The notes under the pieces were generated by a model. That model had not been told where the DNA came from. It saw nothing but the letters and a program-made list of their open reading frames with translations, and ran no database searches. A program made the translations under genes and the position numbers. Shown here piece by piece: positions 6,692 through 14,948 of a stretch of 19,271 bases of DNA. The DNA lies in the NCBI RefSeq assembly GCF_934307085.1, contig NZ_CAKRCF010000049.1, positions 1-19,271 of the forward strand. Direction: 5' to 3'. Origin of the DNA: an uncultured Anaerobutyricum sp. Its GTDB lineage: Bacteria > Bacillota > Clostridia > Lachnospirales > Lachnospiraceae. Numbering within the stretch: position 1 is the stretch's first letter; each line of letters begins with the position of its first letter.

Positions 6692-8107
6692 ATGATTAAA
6701 GAGAATCAAAAATATCTTAACCGATTCCACGTCGTCCTCGACGCGCTGGTCATCTATTGTTCATTCTGTCTTAGTTACTATATTCGATACATTTGCCCAC
6801 TTTTTAAAGGCATTTTCCCTCGTTTTGGTTACTGGAGACAGTTATGGCAATATCAAGGTATACTTCTTGTGCTGATTCCTGTATACCTTATTTTATATGC
6901 AAAGTTCAATCTATATAAACCAAAAAGATTTCAAAACAAGACTTCAGAATATGCGAATCTTATTAAGGCGAACTCCATTGGAATGGTTTTCTTCTTTATA
7001 TATATTATATTTATGAAGATTCCCCATGTTTCAAGAAGCCTTCAGCTTATGTTCTATGTTCTTTCTATGCTTCTTACAATCTGTGAGAGGGCTGCAATCC
7101 GCCACGTGTTAGAAAGAACCCGCCGAAAAGGTTATAATCTTAAGCATGTCGTTGTTGTTGGATTCAGTGCAGCAGCAGAGGCTTATATAGACCGTATTAA
7201 ATCTAACCCTCAGTGGGGATATACAATCCATGGTATTTTTGACGACAACCTGAAGCCTGATTTTTCTTACCGCGATACATTCTGGGTCGGTAAGTTAAAA
7301 GATGTAGAGCAGTTTCTTCAAAATACATCCATGGATGAAGTAGCAATTGCCCTCAGCTTGAAGGAATATTATAAACTCGGGGATATGGTGGCTATTTGTG
7401 AGAAATCCGGTGTGCATACAAAGTTTGTTCCGGACTATTACAAATTTATCTCTACAAACCCGGTAACAGAAGACTTAAATGGACTTCCTGTTATTAACAT
7501 CCGTAACGTTCCTCTTACAAACACTGTGAATAAATGTATGAAGCGTCTGATGGATATTATTGGTTCTATCATTTGTATTGTTCTTTTTTCACCGATTATG
7601 GCAGTGGTCGCTGTTCTTGTAAAAAAAAGTTCGCCAGGACCTATCATCTTTTGTCAGGAACGTGTCGGTCTTCATAATAAACCTTTTAAAATGTATAAAT
7701 TCCGTTCGATGGGCGTCCAATCCACATCTAAGGAACAAAAGGCCTGGACAGTACACAATGATCCTCGTGTTACTCCTGTAGGAAAAATTATCCGTAAGAC
7801 AAGTCTTGATGAACTCCCACAACTTTTTAACGTATTAAAAGGTGACATGAGCCTCATCGGTCCGCGACCAGAACGACCTCTTTTTGTAGAAAAATTTAAA
7901 GAAGAAATTCCTCGCTATATGATTAAACATCAGGTTCGTCCCGGCATGACTGGTTGGGCTCAGGTATGTGGATTCCGCGGAGATACTTCTATTGAGGGAC
8001 GTATCGAACATGATATTTTCTATATTGAAAACTGGACATTATCTTTTGATATCAAGATTTTATTCCTTACAGTATTTAAAGGATTTATTAATGAAAATGC
8101 TTACTAG
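6692..8107 (+). CDS. Polyprenyl-phosphate sugar-1-phosphate transferase (WcaJ/CpsE-like)
   Basis: This 471-residue membrane enzyme should load the first sugar phosphate, probably glucose or a related hexose, onto undecaprenyl phosphate to start an exopolysaccharide or wall glycopolymer. The N-terminal half has about four membrane helices (12-33, 53-71, 92-108, 116-131). A Rossmann-like region follows (VVVVGFS, 153-159). The C-terminal bacterial sugar transferase domain (PF02397, about 284-471) has KRLMDIIGS, the membrane hairpin, [13 protein letters not shown] (333-340), the catalytic D373-E374 in [15 protein letters not shown] and [10 protein letters not shown]. Length and architecture are normal. 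GGAGG nine bases upstream supports the start. The stop TAG lies inside a dispersed repeat that begins at 8103. An LCP gene follows on the same strand, suggesting a shared glycopolymer pathway. Sugar specificity cannot be read from the sequence. Confidence 0.92.
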   Translation: MIKENQKYLNRFHVVLDALVIYCSFCLSYYIRYICPLFKGIFPRFGYWRQLWQYQGILLVLIPVYLILYAKFNLYKPKRFQNKTSEYANLIKANSIGMVFFFIYIIFMKIPHVSRSLQLMFYVLSMLLTICERAAIRHVLERTRRKGYNLKHVVVVGFSAAAEAYIDRIKSNPQWGYTIHGIFDDNLKPDFSYRDTFWVGKLKDVEQFLQNTSMDEVAIALSLKEYYKLGDMVAICEKSGVHTKFVPDYYKFISTNPVTEDLNGLPVINIRNVPLTNTVNKCMKRLMDIIGSIICIVLFSPIMAVVAVLVKKSSPGPIIFCQERVGLHNKPFKMYKFRSMGVQSTSKEQKAWTVHNDPRVTPVGKIIRKTSLDELPQLFNVLKGDMSLIGPRPERPLFVEKFKEEIPRYMIKHQVRPGMTGWAQVCGFRGDTSIEGRIEHDIFYIENWTLSFDIKILFLTVFKGFINENAY

Positions 8108-8240
8108 AACGTGTTTGAAAAATGCTTTCTGTAAAATGTACATTACAATTTGTGGAAGATTTCACCTGAGTGAGAGCAAATCCAAGAATGCCAATTAGGG
8201 CATGCAGGTTGCAGGAATGATTTTTTCAAATACACTCTGA
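8103..8240. repeat. Palindromic terminal-inverted-repeat element, medium form (copy 2)
   Basis: The element begins actagaacgtgtttgaaaaa and then matches copies 1 and 3 through tgctttctg. It ends ttttttcaaatacactctga, a diverged inverted copy of the left end. It is 138 bp, longer than copy 1 and shorter than copy 3, with the interior containing the shared caatttgtggaagat segment. Bases 8105-8107 (TAG of the ctag end) are the stop codon of the sugar transferase. The copy fills most of the gap before the LCP gene at 8282 and is the most diverged of the three, so probably the oldest. Confidence 0.82.
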
Positions 8241-8268
8241 TACAGACTTTATAAACTAATGACAGAAT

Positions 8269-8273
8269 GGGGG
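8269..8273 (+). promoter_or_regulatory. Ribosome binding site that sets the LCP start
   Basis: GGGGG ends eight bases before ATG 8282. The frame also has an ATG at 8267 but nothing purine-rich precedes that one, and GGGGG lies within the extension. Confidence 0.6.
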
Positions 8274-8281
8274 CATATTTT

Positions 8282-9619
8282 ATGAAATATGGTTCAATAT
8301 ATGATAAAGATAATAGCAATGGTAATTACAAGTATTCTTCTCCAGATAATAAGGGATTTCAGGCTACTCGGAGAACTTCTACTAATTATCACTCACAATC
8401 TAAATTAAATACAGATGGATTACTCCGAAGCTCCTCTGGGGCTGGAACCCGTTCCACAACAACATCTTCTGTAAAAAGTTCAGATAAAGCAACAACAAAG
8501 CATACTTCTTCTCGTAATTATGTCGATGCAGATTTTATAAAAAAGCAACCTTCCAGTGGTAGGTCTTTAAGCTACCATGAACGTAAACAGAAAAAGAAAA
8601 AAAAGCGTGGCTGTTTTCCATTCCTGCTTTTAGTAATTCTTCTCGTCATTGTAGCCGTTTTCGCATTCCGTTTTTCATTAAAAGGTGCTTTTTCCAAAAT
8701 AAAAAAGTATCCTCTGGATAAAAACAGCTTAACCGTAACCGATGTGGATGCAAATATAAACAACTATCAGAACATTGCTCTGTTTGGTGTTGATAGCCAG
8801 GATAATAAAATCAAAGATAAAGGATCGCGTACAGACTGTATTATTATCGCCAGTATTAATAAGTCAACCAAAAAGGTGAAACTTATGTCCATTTATCGTG
8901 ATACTTATGTAAGCATTGACGGTGAATACGATAAGATTAATGCTGCGTATTCCTATGGCGGTCCTGAACTTGCTCTTCGTACAATTAACCGTAATCTTGA
9001 TTTAAATATTACAGATTTTGCTACGGTTAATTTTAAAGCTTTAGCTGATGCTGTTGACATTCTTGGCGGTATCCCTCTGACAATCAATTCTGAAAAAGAA
9101 TTAGAGAATTTAAATGCCTATATTGGAAATATGAACCACATTAATGGAGGAAATTCTCCTAAATTCAAAAAAACCGGCACTTATACTTTTGATGGCAATC
9201 AGGCCGTTGCTTACTCCCGAATCCGTTACATGGAAGGTGGCGATCACGCCAGAGCCAATCATCAGCGTCTCGTTCTTGAGGGCATTATGAATGCAGCCAA
9301 AAAACAACCATTAAAGCTTGGAAAACTAATCAATACTGTTCTTCCACAGTGTAAAACCAGTCTTTCCAATAATAGCCTTACAAAATTAACCCTCTCCCTT
9401 GCACGCTGTAAGATAGAAGATTCACAGGCATATCCTTTTAAATCAGAAGATGAAAAATATAACGGCATTTATTATGGATTTCCAATCACAGCTAAAACAA
9501 ATGTAACTAAAGCTCATGAATATCTCTTTGGTACAAAGAATTATGAACCAGTAGATGAATTGCAGAAAATCAGTGCAAAGATAAAAATTGTAACGGATTA
9601 TATTGGGATTACAGAGTAG
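8282..9619 (+). CDS. LytR-CpsA-Psr (LCP) family glycopolymer ligase
   Basis: This 445-residue membrane protein should transfer a polyprenyl-linked glycopolymer (teichoic-acid-like or capsule) to peptidoglycan on the outer face. It has a Ser/Thr/Lys-rich cytosolic N-terminus (1-100), a basic KQKKKKKRG stretch and one membrane helix (about 111-129). The LCP domain (about 162-335) carries the conserved arginines and aspartates: GSRTD (R183, D185), SIYRDT (R206, D207), KINAAY, AYSRIRY (R313, R315) and GGDHARANHQR (D321, R324, R329). The C-terminal 110 residues are not assigned. ATG 8282 is preferred over ATG 8267 because GGGGG lies between them at suitable spacing. The gene follows the sugar transferase in the same direction, though a palindromic repeat separates them. 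The pairing supports one pathway from priming to wall attachment. Confidence 0.93.
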   Translation: MKYGSIYDKDNSNGNYKYSSPDNKGFQATRRTSTNYHSQSKLNTDGLLRSSSGAGTRSTTTSSVKSSDKATTKHTSSRNYVDADFIKKQPSSGRSLSYHERKQKKKKKRGCFPFLLLVILLVIVAVFAFRFSLKGAFSKIKKYPLDKNSLTVTDVDANINNYQNIALFGVDSQDNKIKDKGSRTDCIIIASINKSTKKVKLMSIYRDTYVSIDGEYDKINAAYSYGGPELALRTINRNLDLNITDFATVNFKALADAVDILGGIPLTINSEKELENLNAYIGNMNHINGGNSPKFKKTGTYTFDGNQAVAYSRIRYMEGGDHARANHQRLVLEGIMNAAKKQPLKLGKLINTVLPQCKTSLSNNSLTKLTLSLARCKIEDSQAYPFKSEDEKYNGIYYGFPITAKTNVTKAHEYLFGTKNYEPVDELQKISAKIKIVTDYIGITE

Positions 9620-9705
9620 ACAAGTAGTAATTTAGTGAGCTGGTAATAGACACCGCTAGAAAAGAATGAACAGCCAGATTGCCAGAACTTAGACTTTATC
9701 GATGC

Positions 9706-9747
9706 AATCCGAACAAACACCTCTCTTCAGAGGTGTTTGTTCGGATT
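9706..9747. terminator. Perfect 19-bp hairpin between convergent genes
   Basis: The arms aatccgaacaaacacctct (9706-9724) and its exact reverse complement (9729-9747) enclose the loop cttc. It lies between the LCP stop (9619) and the stop of the convergent large gene (9761). The position suggests a bidirectional terminator, but neither side has a T-run, so it may act as a transcript-end or RNase-resistant structure instead. Confidence 0.65.
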
Positions 9748-9760
9748 CACAAATCATCAT

Positions 9761-12700
9761 TTATTCTTCATAATAGTTAAACTTCGGTGTTGCCTGTATC
9801 TGACAGGACGCTTTCATTGTCCTTCTGTTTTTATGAAGAAGGACGTTAATAAGAAGCATCTCTCCATCTTCAACCATTTCCTGAATATCTTCTTCTGTAA
9901 GTTCTTCATAATCCTCTGTTATCATATCGGCATATTTAAGTTCTAGATATACATCGCACATATTTCCAAGAGATTTATGATATGCAATCTCTGCAGGGTC
10001 AAGTTCACTCTCACTTTCGGCCTGAGCATATCCATAGGACATAATAATTGGAATGCCAAGTTCTTTTGCAAGTTTACGGATTCCATCCATCAGCGGCTTC
10101 ATATCTTCGGAATCTTCTACAGAAAGAATGTTTTCAATATTATCAATAAATACAACAGGTTTATGTGCTCCTTCTGTTACAATAGAACGAATAAGTTCTT
10201 CTAAAATATCACTGGCAGAAGCATCTTCCATATTTTCTACATATTCGGATACTGCTTCCTGATCAAGTACAAAAAGATGTTCACTGATTCTTCCTCTATA
10301 CCAGTTCAATTCATCCTTTAAAGAATGAATATCTGCTCCCTTTTCTCCTGTCATGATTGCCATAGATGATACTGCCTTTTCTTCGTCTTTTTTATTCATC
10401 TCATAACTAAGACGTGAAATGGTATCTACCATAAGATCATAACGGGTAAGCTCTGTCGAAATATAAAGTACATCTACTCCGCTTTCTGCTGCACGGTCTG
10501 CCATCTGCTGCATAAATCCATTTTTCAGATATTGTGGCATAGAGTCTACAAAATAACTTCCTTTATGAAGACCGTAACGAAGCATTGCGTCTAATCGTTT
10601 AAATCCAGTACTTAACTTACGATTCTCCTGTGTATCTACAATGTATTCCTCAAACTTATCCATAAAGCTTGCTGAATTTTTTAAGACAAATGGATTACGA
10701 ACACTAACCTGAAATTCTTTTTCTTCTACAGACTTTCCAGTTGGGACTACCACACTGAATTCTTTCTCCTCTTTTTCCGGAGCTGTCTTTTCTTTTCGTT
10801 TTACTATATTTTTATGCTTTCTAGAATGTGTGCTGCGCTCACTGTGTACAGATTTCTTATTATAGGAAGCTTTCTTTTCTTCTTTTTCCATTCTTGTTTT
10901 CTCAACCTGAACGGAGTCTTCGGTTAATGTTTCTTTTTCTACTGGCTGCTCTGCCTTTTCTGTAACGTCTTTCTCTACCTCCTTGGCTTTTGTTTCATTA
11001 ACTTCGGCTTCTGATTTACTCTCCTGAACTGCAGCATTCTCAGCTTCCTCTTTTGCCTTTTCATCTTCAGCAACTTTTATCTCTGCTTCTTTTTCTTCCG
11101 CTTCTTTTGTTTCTACGGCTTCCATTTTCTTTTCATTTTCAGTATTTTCAGCAGTATCAATGAATTCTTCTTTTTTCTTCTCCTCAGCCTCTGTAGTTTC
11201 CTCTATTTCCATATTCTTAGATTCTGCAACTTTTTCCTGTACATTCTCTGATTCGTTCTCTTTTTCATCGTTTTCTACTGTGTACTCTTCTTCCTTTTCT
11301 GCCTCCTCAGAATTGCCTTCTTCCTCCAGCTCTTCTTCGATAAAGTCCTCATCCATAGCAAGTTCTAATTCTCGCTCTAAGTCTTCTTCATCTAAATCTT
11401 CTAAATCATCTAAGTCATCATCCTCTGTATCTAATGCAGACACAGCAGCCTTTTTCTTTTTACCATTTTCCTGTTCTTCAAGCCATGCATCTAAAGCAAC
11501 TTCTGATCCTGCCAGTTCAAGTAGAAGCATTCGTTTTGCACGTTCATACACTTCTCCTTCTAATCCAAGAGATGCAAGATTCTCCAATGCTTCATCAATT
11601 TCAGCCTGCGTATGCTCTCCAAGAACTAATTCTCCTGGATCAACATATTCAAACTCATCCTCCTGCTCTTCCTTTTGTGTTATTTTTTCTTCCTGTTTTA
11701 CCCCTGATTCTATTTCTTCTTTAGGAAGTTCATCCATATCTTCTGAGTTTGCTACTTCTTTAGACTGCATCTGTGTTGCTTCTTCTTGTTCTTCTGCTTT
11801 TTGTTCTTCTGTTACTGACACTTTTTCTTCTATCGACTGTTCTTTTGATACTTGTTCTGTTATTTTCTCTTCTGATTTTTTCTGCTCTGCCGCCTTGGCT
11901 TCTTTCTGTGCTGCTTTTAACTGTTCTGCTGCCAGTGCTTCTTCCGCAGCTCTAAGCTGTGCCTTCAGTTCCTCTATAGAAGGAGATGTTTCCTGCTCCT
12001 GCTCTTCTTCTAAGTCAAACTCATCAAAGTTTAAATCATCCTCACTAAGTTCATCCTCTGTTTCTGGTATCTCTGCGGCTTTTTTCTGAGCAGCACTTTC
12101 CTGGGCCTCTTTTGCAAGTTCTACTGCAGACTTTGTCTCCCTTACTTCCTGCGGTTCTGGTCTTGCTGCCTGTTGTGCCGCTCTTGCAAGCTCAACAGCA
12201 GATAATCCCTGACTGGAAGATTGTGCACCTTCAGCCTCTTCACTCCTTACTGGCTCTGGAGTCTCAGCCATTCCACTGCCTCCAGTGCTTTCGGTCATTC
12301 TTCCTGAACTTGCATTCCCTGATTCAAAAGCCATAGGTGATGTTTCTGGTATTGACTGTCCCGGAATCTCATTCACATCTTCATTCTCAGAAGATGTATT
12401 TCTGGAAATAACTTCTCCAATTAAAGATTCCATATCTTCCTGTGTAACTGCCCCACCAGTCTGACTCATCAAATTTTTTAAATTTTCAAAAATTGTCCTG
12501 TTAATTACATCTAAATCTGCATTTTCGTCTTCAGATAAAATCATTTCTGCATTTTCCTGTACAACTTCCTGGCTAATCATACGAAGCATATCATCTGAAA
12601 ATGCTGGCATTCCCTGTGATTGATCTGCCGTCTGAGAATTCTCTGCATTCTCCTGTTCCTCTGGCTGGTCAGCTGATGAAGTTTCTTCTGATTGTTCTGG

Positions 12701-13843
12701 TAAAATGCCTACCTGTTCCATGATTTCTTCTGGAAGTTCTTCACTGATGTCCTCAGGCGCAACCCCTGCTTCCATCTGCTTTTCTCTATAGAGCTGACGC
12801 TCAATCTCTAACTTTTCTTCTGGAGATAAATCTTCATAATCTTCAAAAGAAACCAATTCATCACTATTCTTTTCCATGTAGTTCAGTATTTCCTGCTGAT
12901 GAAGTGCAAATTCCATTGGATCCTTTCCACGCTTTCTTGCCTCTTCCATTAAACGCTCTGCTCTTTTTTCTGCCTCAAGCTTCATCTGGTCTTCTTCTCT
13001 GGCCTTTGCAATTGCCTCTGCCGCTAACTGTGAAGCAGACTTCGTCTCTGGCATCTGTATTTCTTTGGGTTCATATTCTTCCTTCTGATGTGCTTCCTCA
13101 TCCTTATCTACTGCCTGTTGTGCCAATTCCCATGCAGAAACTGGTCTTCTTCTCTGTGTTTCCAAAGCTCTTTCTTCTGCCTTATTCGCCTCATCCTCTG
13201 CAAGCATTTCCGTTGCAGTCTTTTCTCTTCCGTATCGAATCTGAGAACGATCAAATGGATATTCTACCTTAGGATCATTTAACCCCATCATCTGCATAAA
13301 ATTATTATAAATTAAGTCATTCAGATTCGCCGCTTCCTGATGATTTACATCGTCCATTCCATACATATCGTATGCACTTCCATTGCCGTAATCCCCGGCT
13401 TCATAATCGTCAGACTCATTTTTTTGATTTACACTCTGCTGTATCGTTTCTGCTGAAGAACCTTCAGGCTGTTGATAAGCACTTTCCTGCTGTGACTGTG
13501 CCAGAGACTGTTGCTCTACTGGCTGCTGTGGCTGTGTCTCCTCTCTTCTTCTACTTCCATTTCTCAGACGTTCTTCTATCATATTGACCGCAGAAGCAGC
13601 TCTCTCAGAATCATCCATCTCCTCAAATGTTTTTGGTGGAAAAATATCTGGAGCAAGAGATTCTGCCATCTTCTGAATCATTTCCGAAAGTTCCTGCTGT
13701 TCCTCTGGTTCTTCCGGTCTTCCAGTAATATTTAACGCCATATCAATGATATCATTAATATCAAACGGCTTTTCTTCACTTCCTTCTGTTGCTGTGTGCT
13801 GTGCTCTCACCACATCCAACAATGCTTTAATCATATCTTCCAT
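9761..13843 (-). CDS. Giant acidic coiled-coil protein with degenerate DnaB/RadA-like C-terminal domain
   Basis: I do not recognise this 1360-residue protein as a named family. It is extremely rich in Glu, Ala, Lys and Gln. Residues 1-100 are helical. Residues 100-1050 are low-complexity and coiled-coil-like, with helical islands at about 165-205, 410-480 and 735-795. Four or five copies of a short motif, [KL]SA.[EQ]LA..A, occur at 207-220 (weak), 235, 268, 547 and 571. Residues 800-985 are mostly Glu, Asp and Lys. Residues 1077-1360 resemble a DnaB/RadA ATPase: STGFKRLDAML, IST-E1131-L, Walker B VVFI-D1234 and a late K1338-N-R1340. The P-loop position, SMPQYLKNGF (1101-1110), keeps Lys but lacks the glycine and Thr/Ser. 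GGAGG is ten bases upstream of ATG 13843. There is no signal peptide or membrane segment, so it is cytosolic. A scaffold or pseudo-ATPase role is only a guess. Confidence 0.85.
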   Translation of the reverse strand: MEDMIKALLDVVRAQHTATEGSEEKPFDINDIIDMALNITGRPEEPEEQQELSEMIQKMAESLAPDIFPPKTFEEMDDSERAASAVNMIEERLRNGSRRREETQPQQPVEQQSLAQSQQESAYQQPEGSSAETIQQSVNQKNESDDYEAGDYGNGSAYDMYGMDDVNHQEAANLNDLIYNNFMQMMGLNDPKVEYPFDRSQIRYGREKTATEMLAEDEANKAEERALETQRRRPVSAWELAQQAVDKDEEAHQKEEYEPKEIQMPETKSASQLAAEAIAKAREEDQMKLEAEKRAERLMEEARKRGKDPMEFALHQQEILNYMEKNSDELVSFEDYEDLSPEEKLEIERQLYREKQMEAGVAPEDISEELPEEIMEQVGILPEQSEETSSADQPEEQENAENSQTADQSQGMPAFSDDMLRMISQEVVQENAEMILSEDENADLDVINRTIFENLKNLMSQTGGAVTQEDMESLIGEVISRNTSSENEDVNEIPGQSIPETSPMAFESGNASSGRMTESTGGSGMAETPEPVRSEEAEGAQSSSQGLSAVELARAAQQAARPEPQEVRETKSAVELAKEAQESAAQKKAAEIPETEDELSEDDLNFDEFDLEEEQEQETSPSIEELKAQLRAAEEALAAEQLKAAQKEAKAAEQKKSEEKITEQVSKEQSIEEKVSVTEEQKAEEQEEATQMQSKEVANSEDMDELPKEEIESGVKQEEKITQKEEQEDEFEYVDPGELVLGEHTQAEIDEALENLASLGLEGEVYERAKRMLLLELAGSEVALDAWLEEQENGKKKKAAVSALDTEDDDLDDLEDLDEEDLERELELAMDEDFIEEELEEEGNSEEAEKEEEYTVENDEKENESENVQEKVAESKNMEIEETTEAEEKKKEEFIDTAENTENEKKMEAVETKEAEEKEAEIKVAEDEKAKEEAENAAVQESKSEAEVNETKAKEVEKDVTEKAEQPVEKETLTEDSVQVEKTRMEKEEKKASYNKKSVHSERSTHSRKHKNIVKRKEKTAPEKEEKEFSVVVPTGKSVEEKEFQVSVRNPFVLKNSASFMDKFEEYIVDTQENRKLSTGFKRLDAMLRYGLHKGSYFVDSMPQYLKNGFMQQMADRAAESGVDVLYISTELTRYDLMVDTISRLSYEMNKKDEEKAVSSMAIMTGEKGADIHSLKDELNWYRGRISEHLFVLDQEAVSEYVENMEDASASDILEELIRSIVTEGAHKPVVFIDNIENILSVEDSEDMKPLMDGIRKLAKELGIPIIMSYGYAQAESESELDPAEIAYHKSLGNMCDVYLELKYADMITEDYEELTEEDIQEMVEDGEMLLINVLLHKNRRTMKASCQIQATPKFNYYEE

Positions 13844-13904
13844 TATAGACTAACCTCCGTTATATATTCTGTCAGTACACTAACCTCTCATTTTCAATAA
13901 AGAT

Positions 13905-13933
13905 ATTCTAACACCTTTATGCAATTATTACAA
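13905..13933 (-). promoter_or_regulatory. Candidate sigma-A promoter for the giant acidic gene
   Basis: On the minus strand TTGTAA (13933-13928) and TAGAAT (13910-13905) are 17 bases apart, giving a leader of about 55 bases before ATG 13843. It lies in the 241-base divergent gap shared with the PHP gene. For the PHP gene a TATAAT at 14037-14042 is visible but without a convincing -35. Confidence 0.5.
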
Positions 13934-14084
13934 ACAACTATTGTATAATTACACGTTTTCCATCACTTTCCTTCAACTTCTTATAAAAAATTGTTCTGAA
14001 CATTGATTTTTTTAACCAATTCTGTAATACTAGATATATAATATTATAGATACTTGATTGATTATTGCATGAAAGGAGATTTCT

Positions 14085-14948
14085 TTGAAAACTTATATTG
14101 ACTTACATATTCATTCTACTACCTCTGACGGCACCTTTTCCCCAACAGAAATTATAAATGAAGCTCTGAAACTTTCCGGAAAAGAAAATCCGGTTGTTCT
14201 TGCACTCACAGATCATGATACTGTCTCTGGAATAGAAGAATTTCAAAAAGTAGCTTTTAAACATAAAAAACAACTCACCACCATTTCTGGTGTAGAAATT
14301 TCTACAAATTATCATGGTGTAGAAATACACCTTCTTGGTTACAATATTAATCCTTTAAATAAATCTCTCCTTAATAATCTTACTATCTATCGCGAAAGTC
14401 GTGACGGACGTAATGCAAAAATTATTGAAAAACTTCAGGAACAGGGATTTAAAGTTTCTATGGATGAAATACACTTGGACAAACCTGGGGAGACAATTGG
14501 TCGTCCTCATATCGCCAAGCTTCTTATGAAGAAAAAATACGTTTCTTCTATTCAGGAAGCATTTGATAAGTATCTTGCTGAGGGAAGAATCTGCTATGTG
14601 GAACGCATCATGCCTACACCACAAGAAGCAATTAACCTAATTAAAAACAGTGGCGGCATTCCTGTACTCGCTCATCTTATGCTTTATAAAAAGTTAGATA
14701 CCGCCCAAAAGGAAGTCCTTGTTCATGAACTAAAAGAATATGGACTTGTAGGGATTGAAACTTATTATAATACCTACACTCCTGTAGAGCAGGAATATGT
14801 TTCCAGTTTAGCAAAACAGTGGGGGTTATTAAAAACCGGCGGAACCGATTTTCATGGTAAGAACAAACCAAATATTTCCTTATTTAAAGGACAGGGCGAG
14901 ATGGAGGTACCTGAAAGTATTCTTCCAGAATTATTTCAAACACTCTAG
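14085..14948 (+). CDS. PHP-domain phosphoesterase, TrpH/YciV-like
   Basis: This 287-residue cytosolic metal-dependent phosphoesterase has the PHP domain pattern: H8-x-H10 and D15 in DLHIHSTTSDG, TDHD (D43-H44-D45), E71 in SGVEIS, H82, H142 in GRPHIA, H197 in GIPVLAH, and D255-x-H257 in GGTDFHG. E. coli TrpH/YciV (RNase AM), the best-studied relative, hydrolyses 3',5'-bisphosphonucleotides and trims short RNA 5' ends; the same role here is inferred from family resemblance. Histidinol phosphatase is less likely because no histidine genes are near. The start is TTG at 14085, supported by AAAGGAGA five bases upstream and no in-frame ATG before the HIH motif. The stop TAG lies in the end of a dispersed repeat. 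The gene is divergent from the giant acidic gene. Confidence 0.9.
   Translation: MKTYIDLHIHSTTSDGTFSPTEIINEALKLSGKENPVVLALTDHDTVSGIEEFQKVAFKHKKQLTTISGVEISTNYHGVEIHLLGYNINPLNKSLLNNLTIYRESRDGRNAKIIEKLQEQGFKVSMDEIHLDKPGETIGRPHIAKLLMKKKYVSSIQEAFDKYLAEGRICYVERIMPTPQEAINLIKNSGGIPVLAHLMLYKKLDTAQKEVLVHELKEYGLVGIETYYNTYTPVEQEYVSSLAKQWGLLKTGGTDFHGKNKPNISLFKGQGEMEVPESILPELFQTL

Noticed and set aside
8105..8198. Out-of-frame coding extension through repeat copy 2 (frame 7968-8198)
   Set aside because: It overlaps the conserved end of the sugar transferase in the wrong frame and reads into the palindromic repeat.
11160..12089. Long Ser-rich plus-strand reading frame opposite the giant acidic gene
   Set aside because: It is the antisense image of Glu/Asp/Lys-rich codons, has no ribosome binding site and has a biased Ser/Phe composition with no domain. 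The other Leu-rich frames at 11434-11955 and 12112-13587 have the same explanation.
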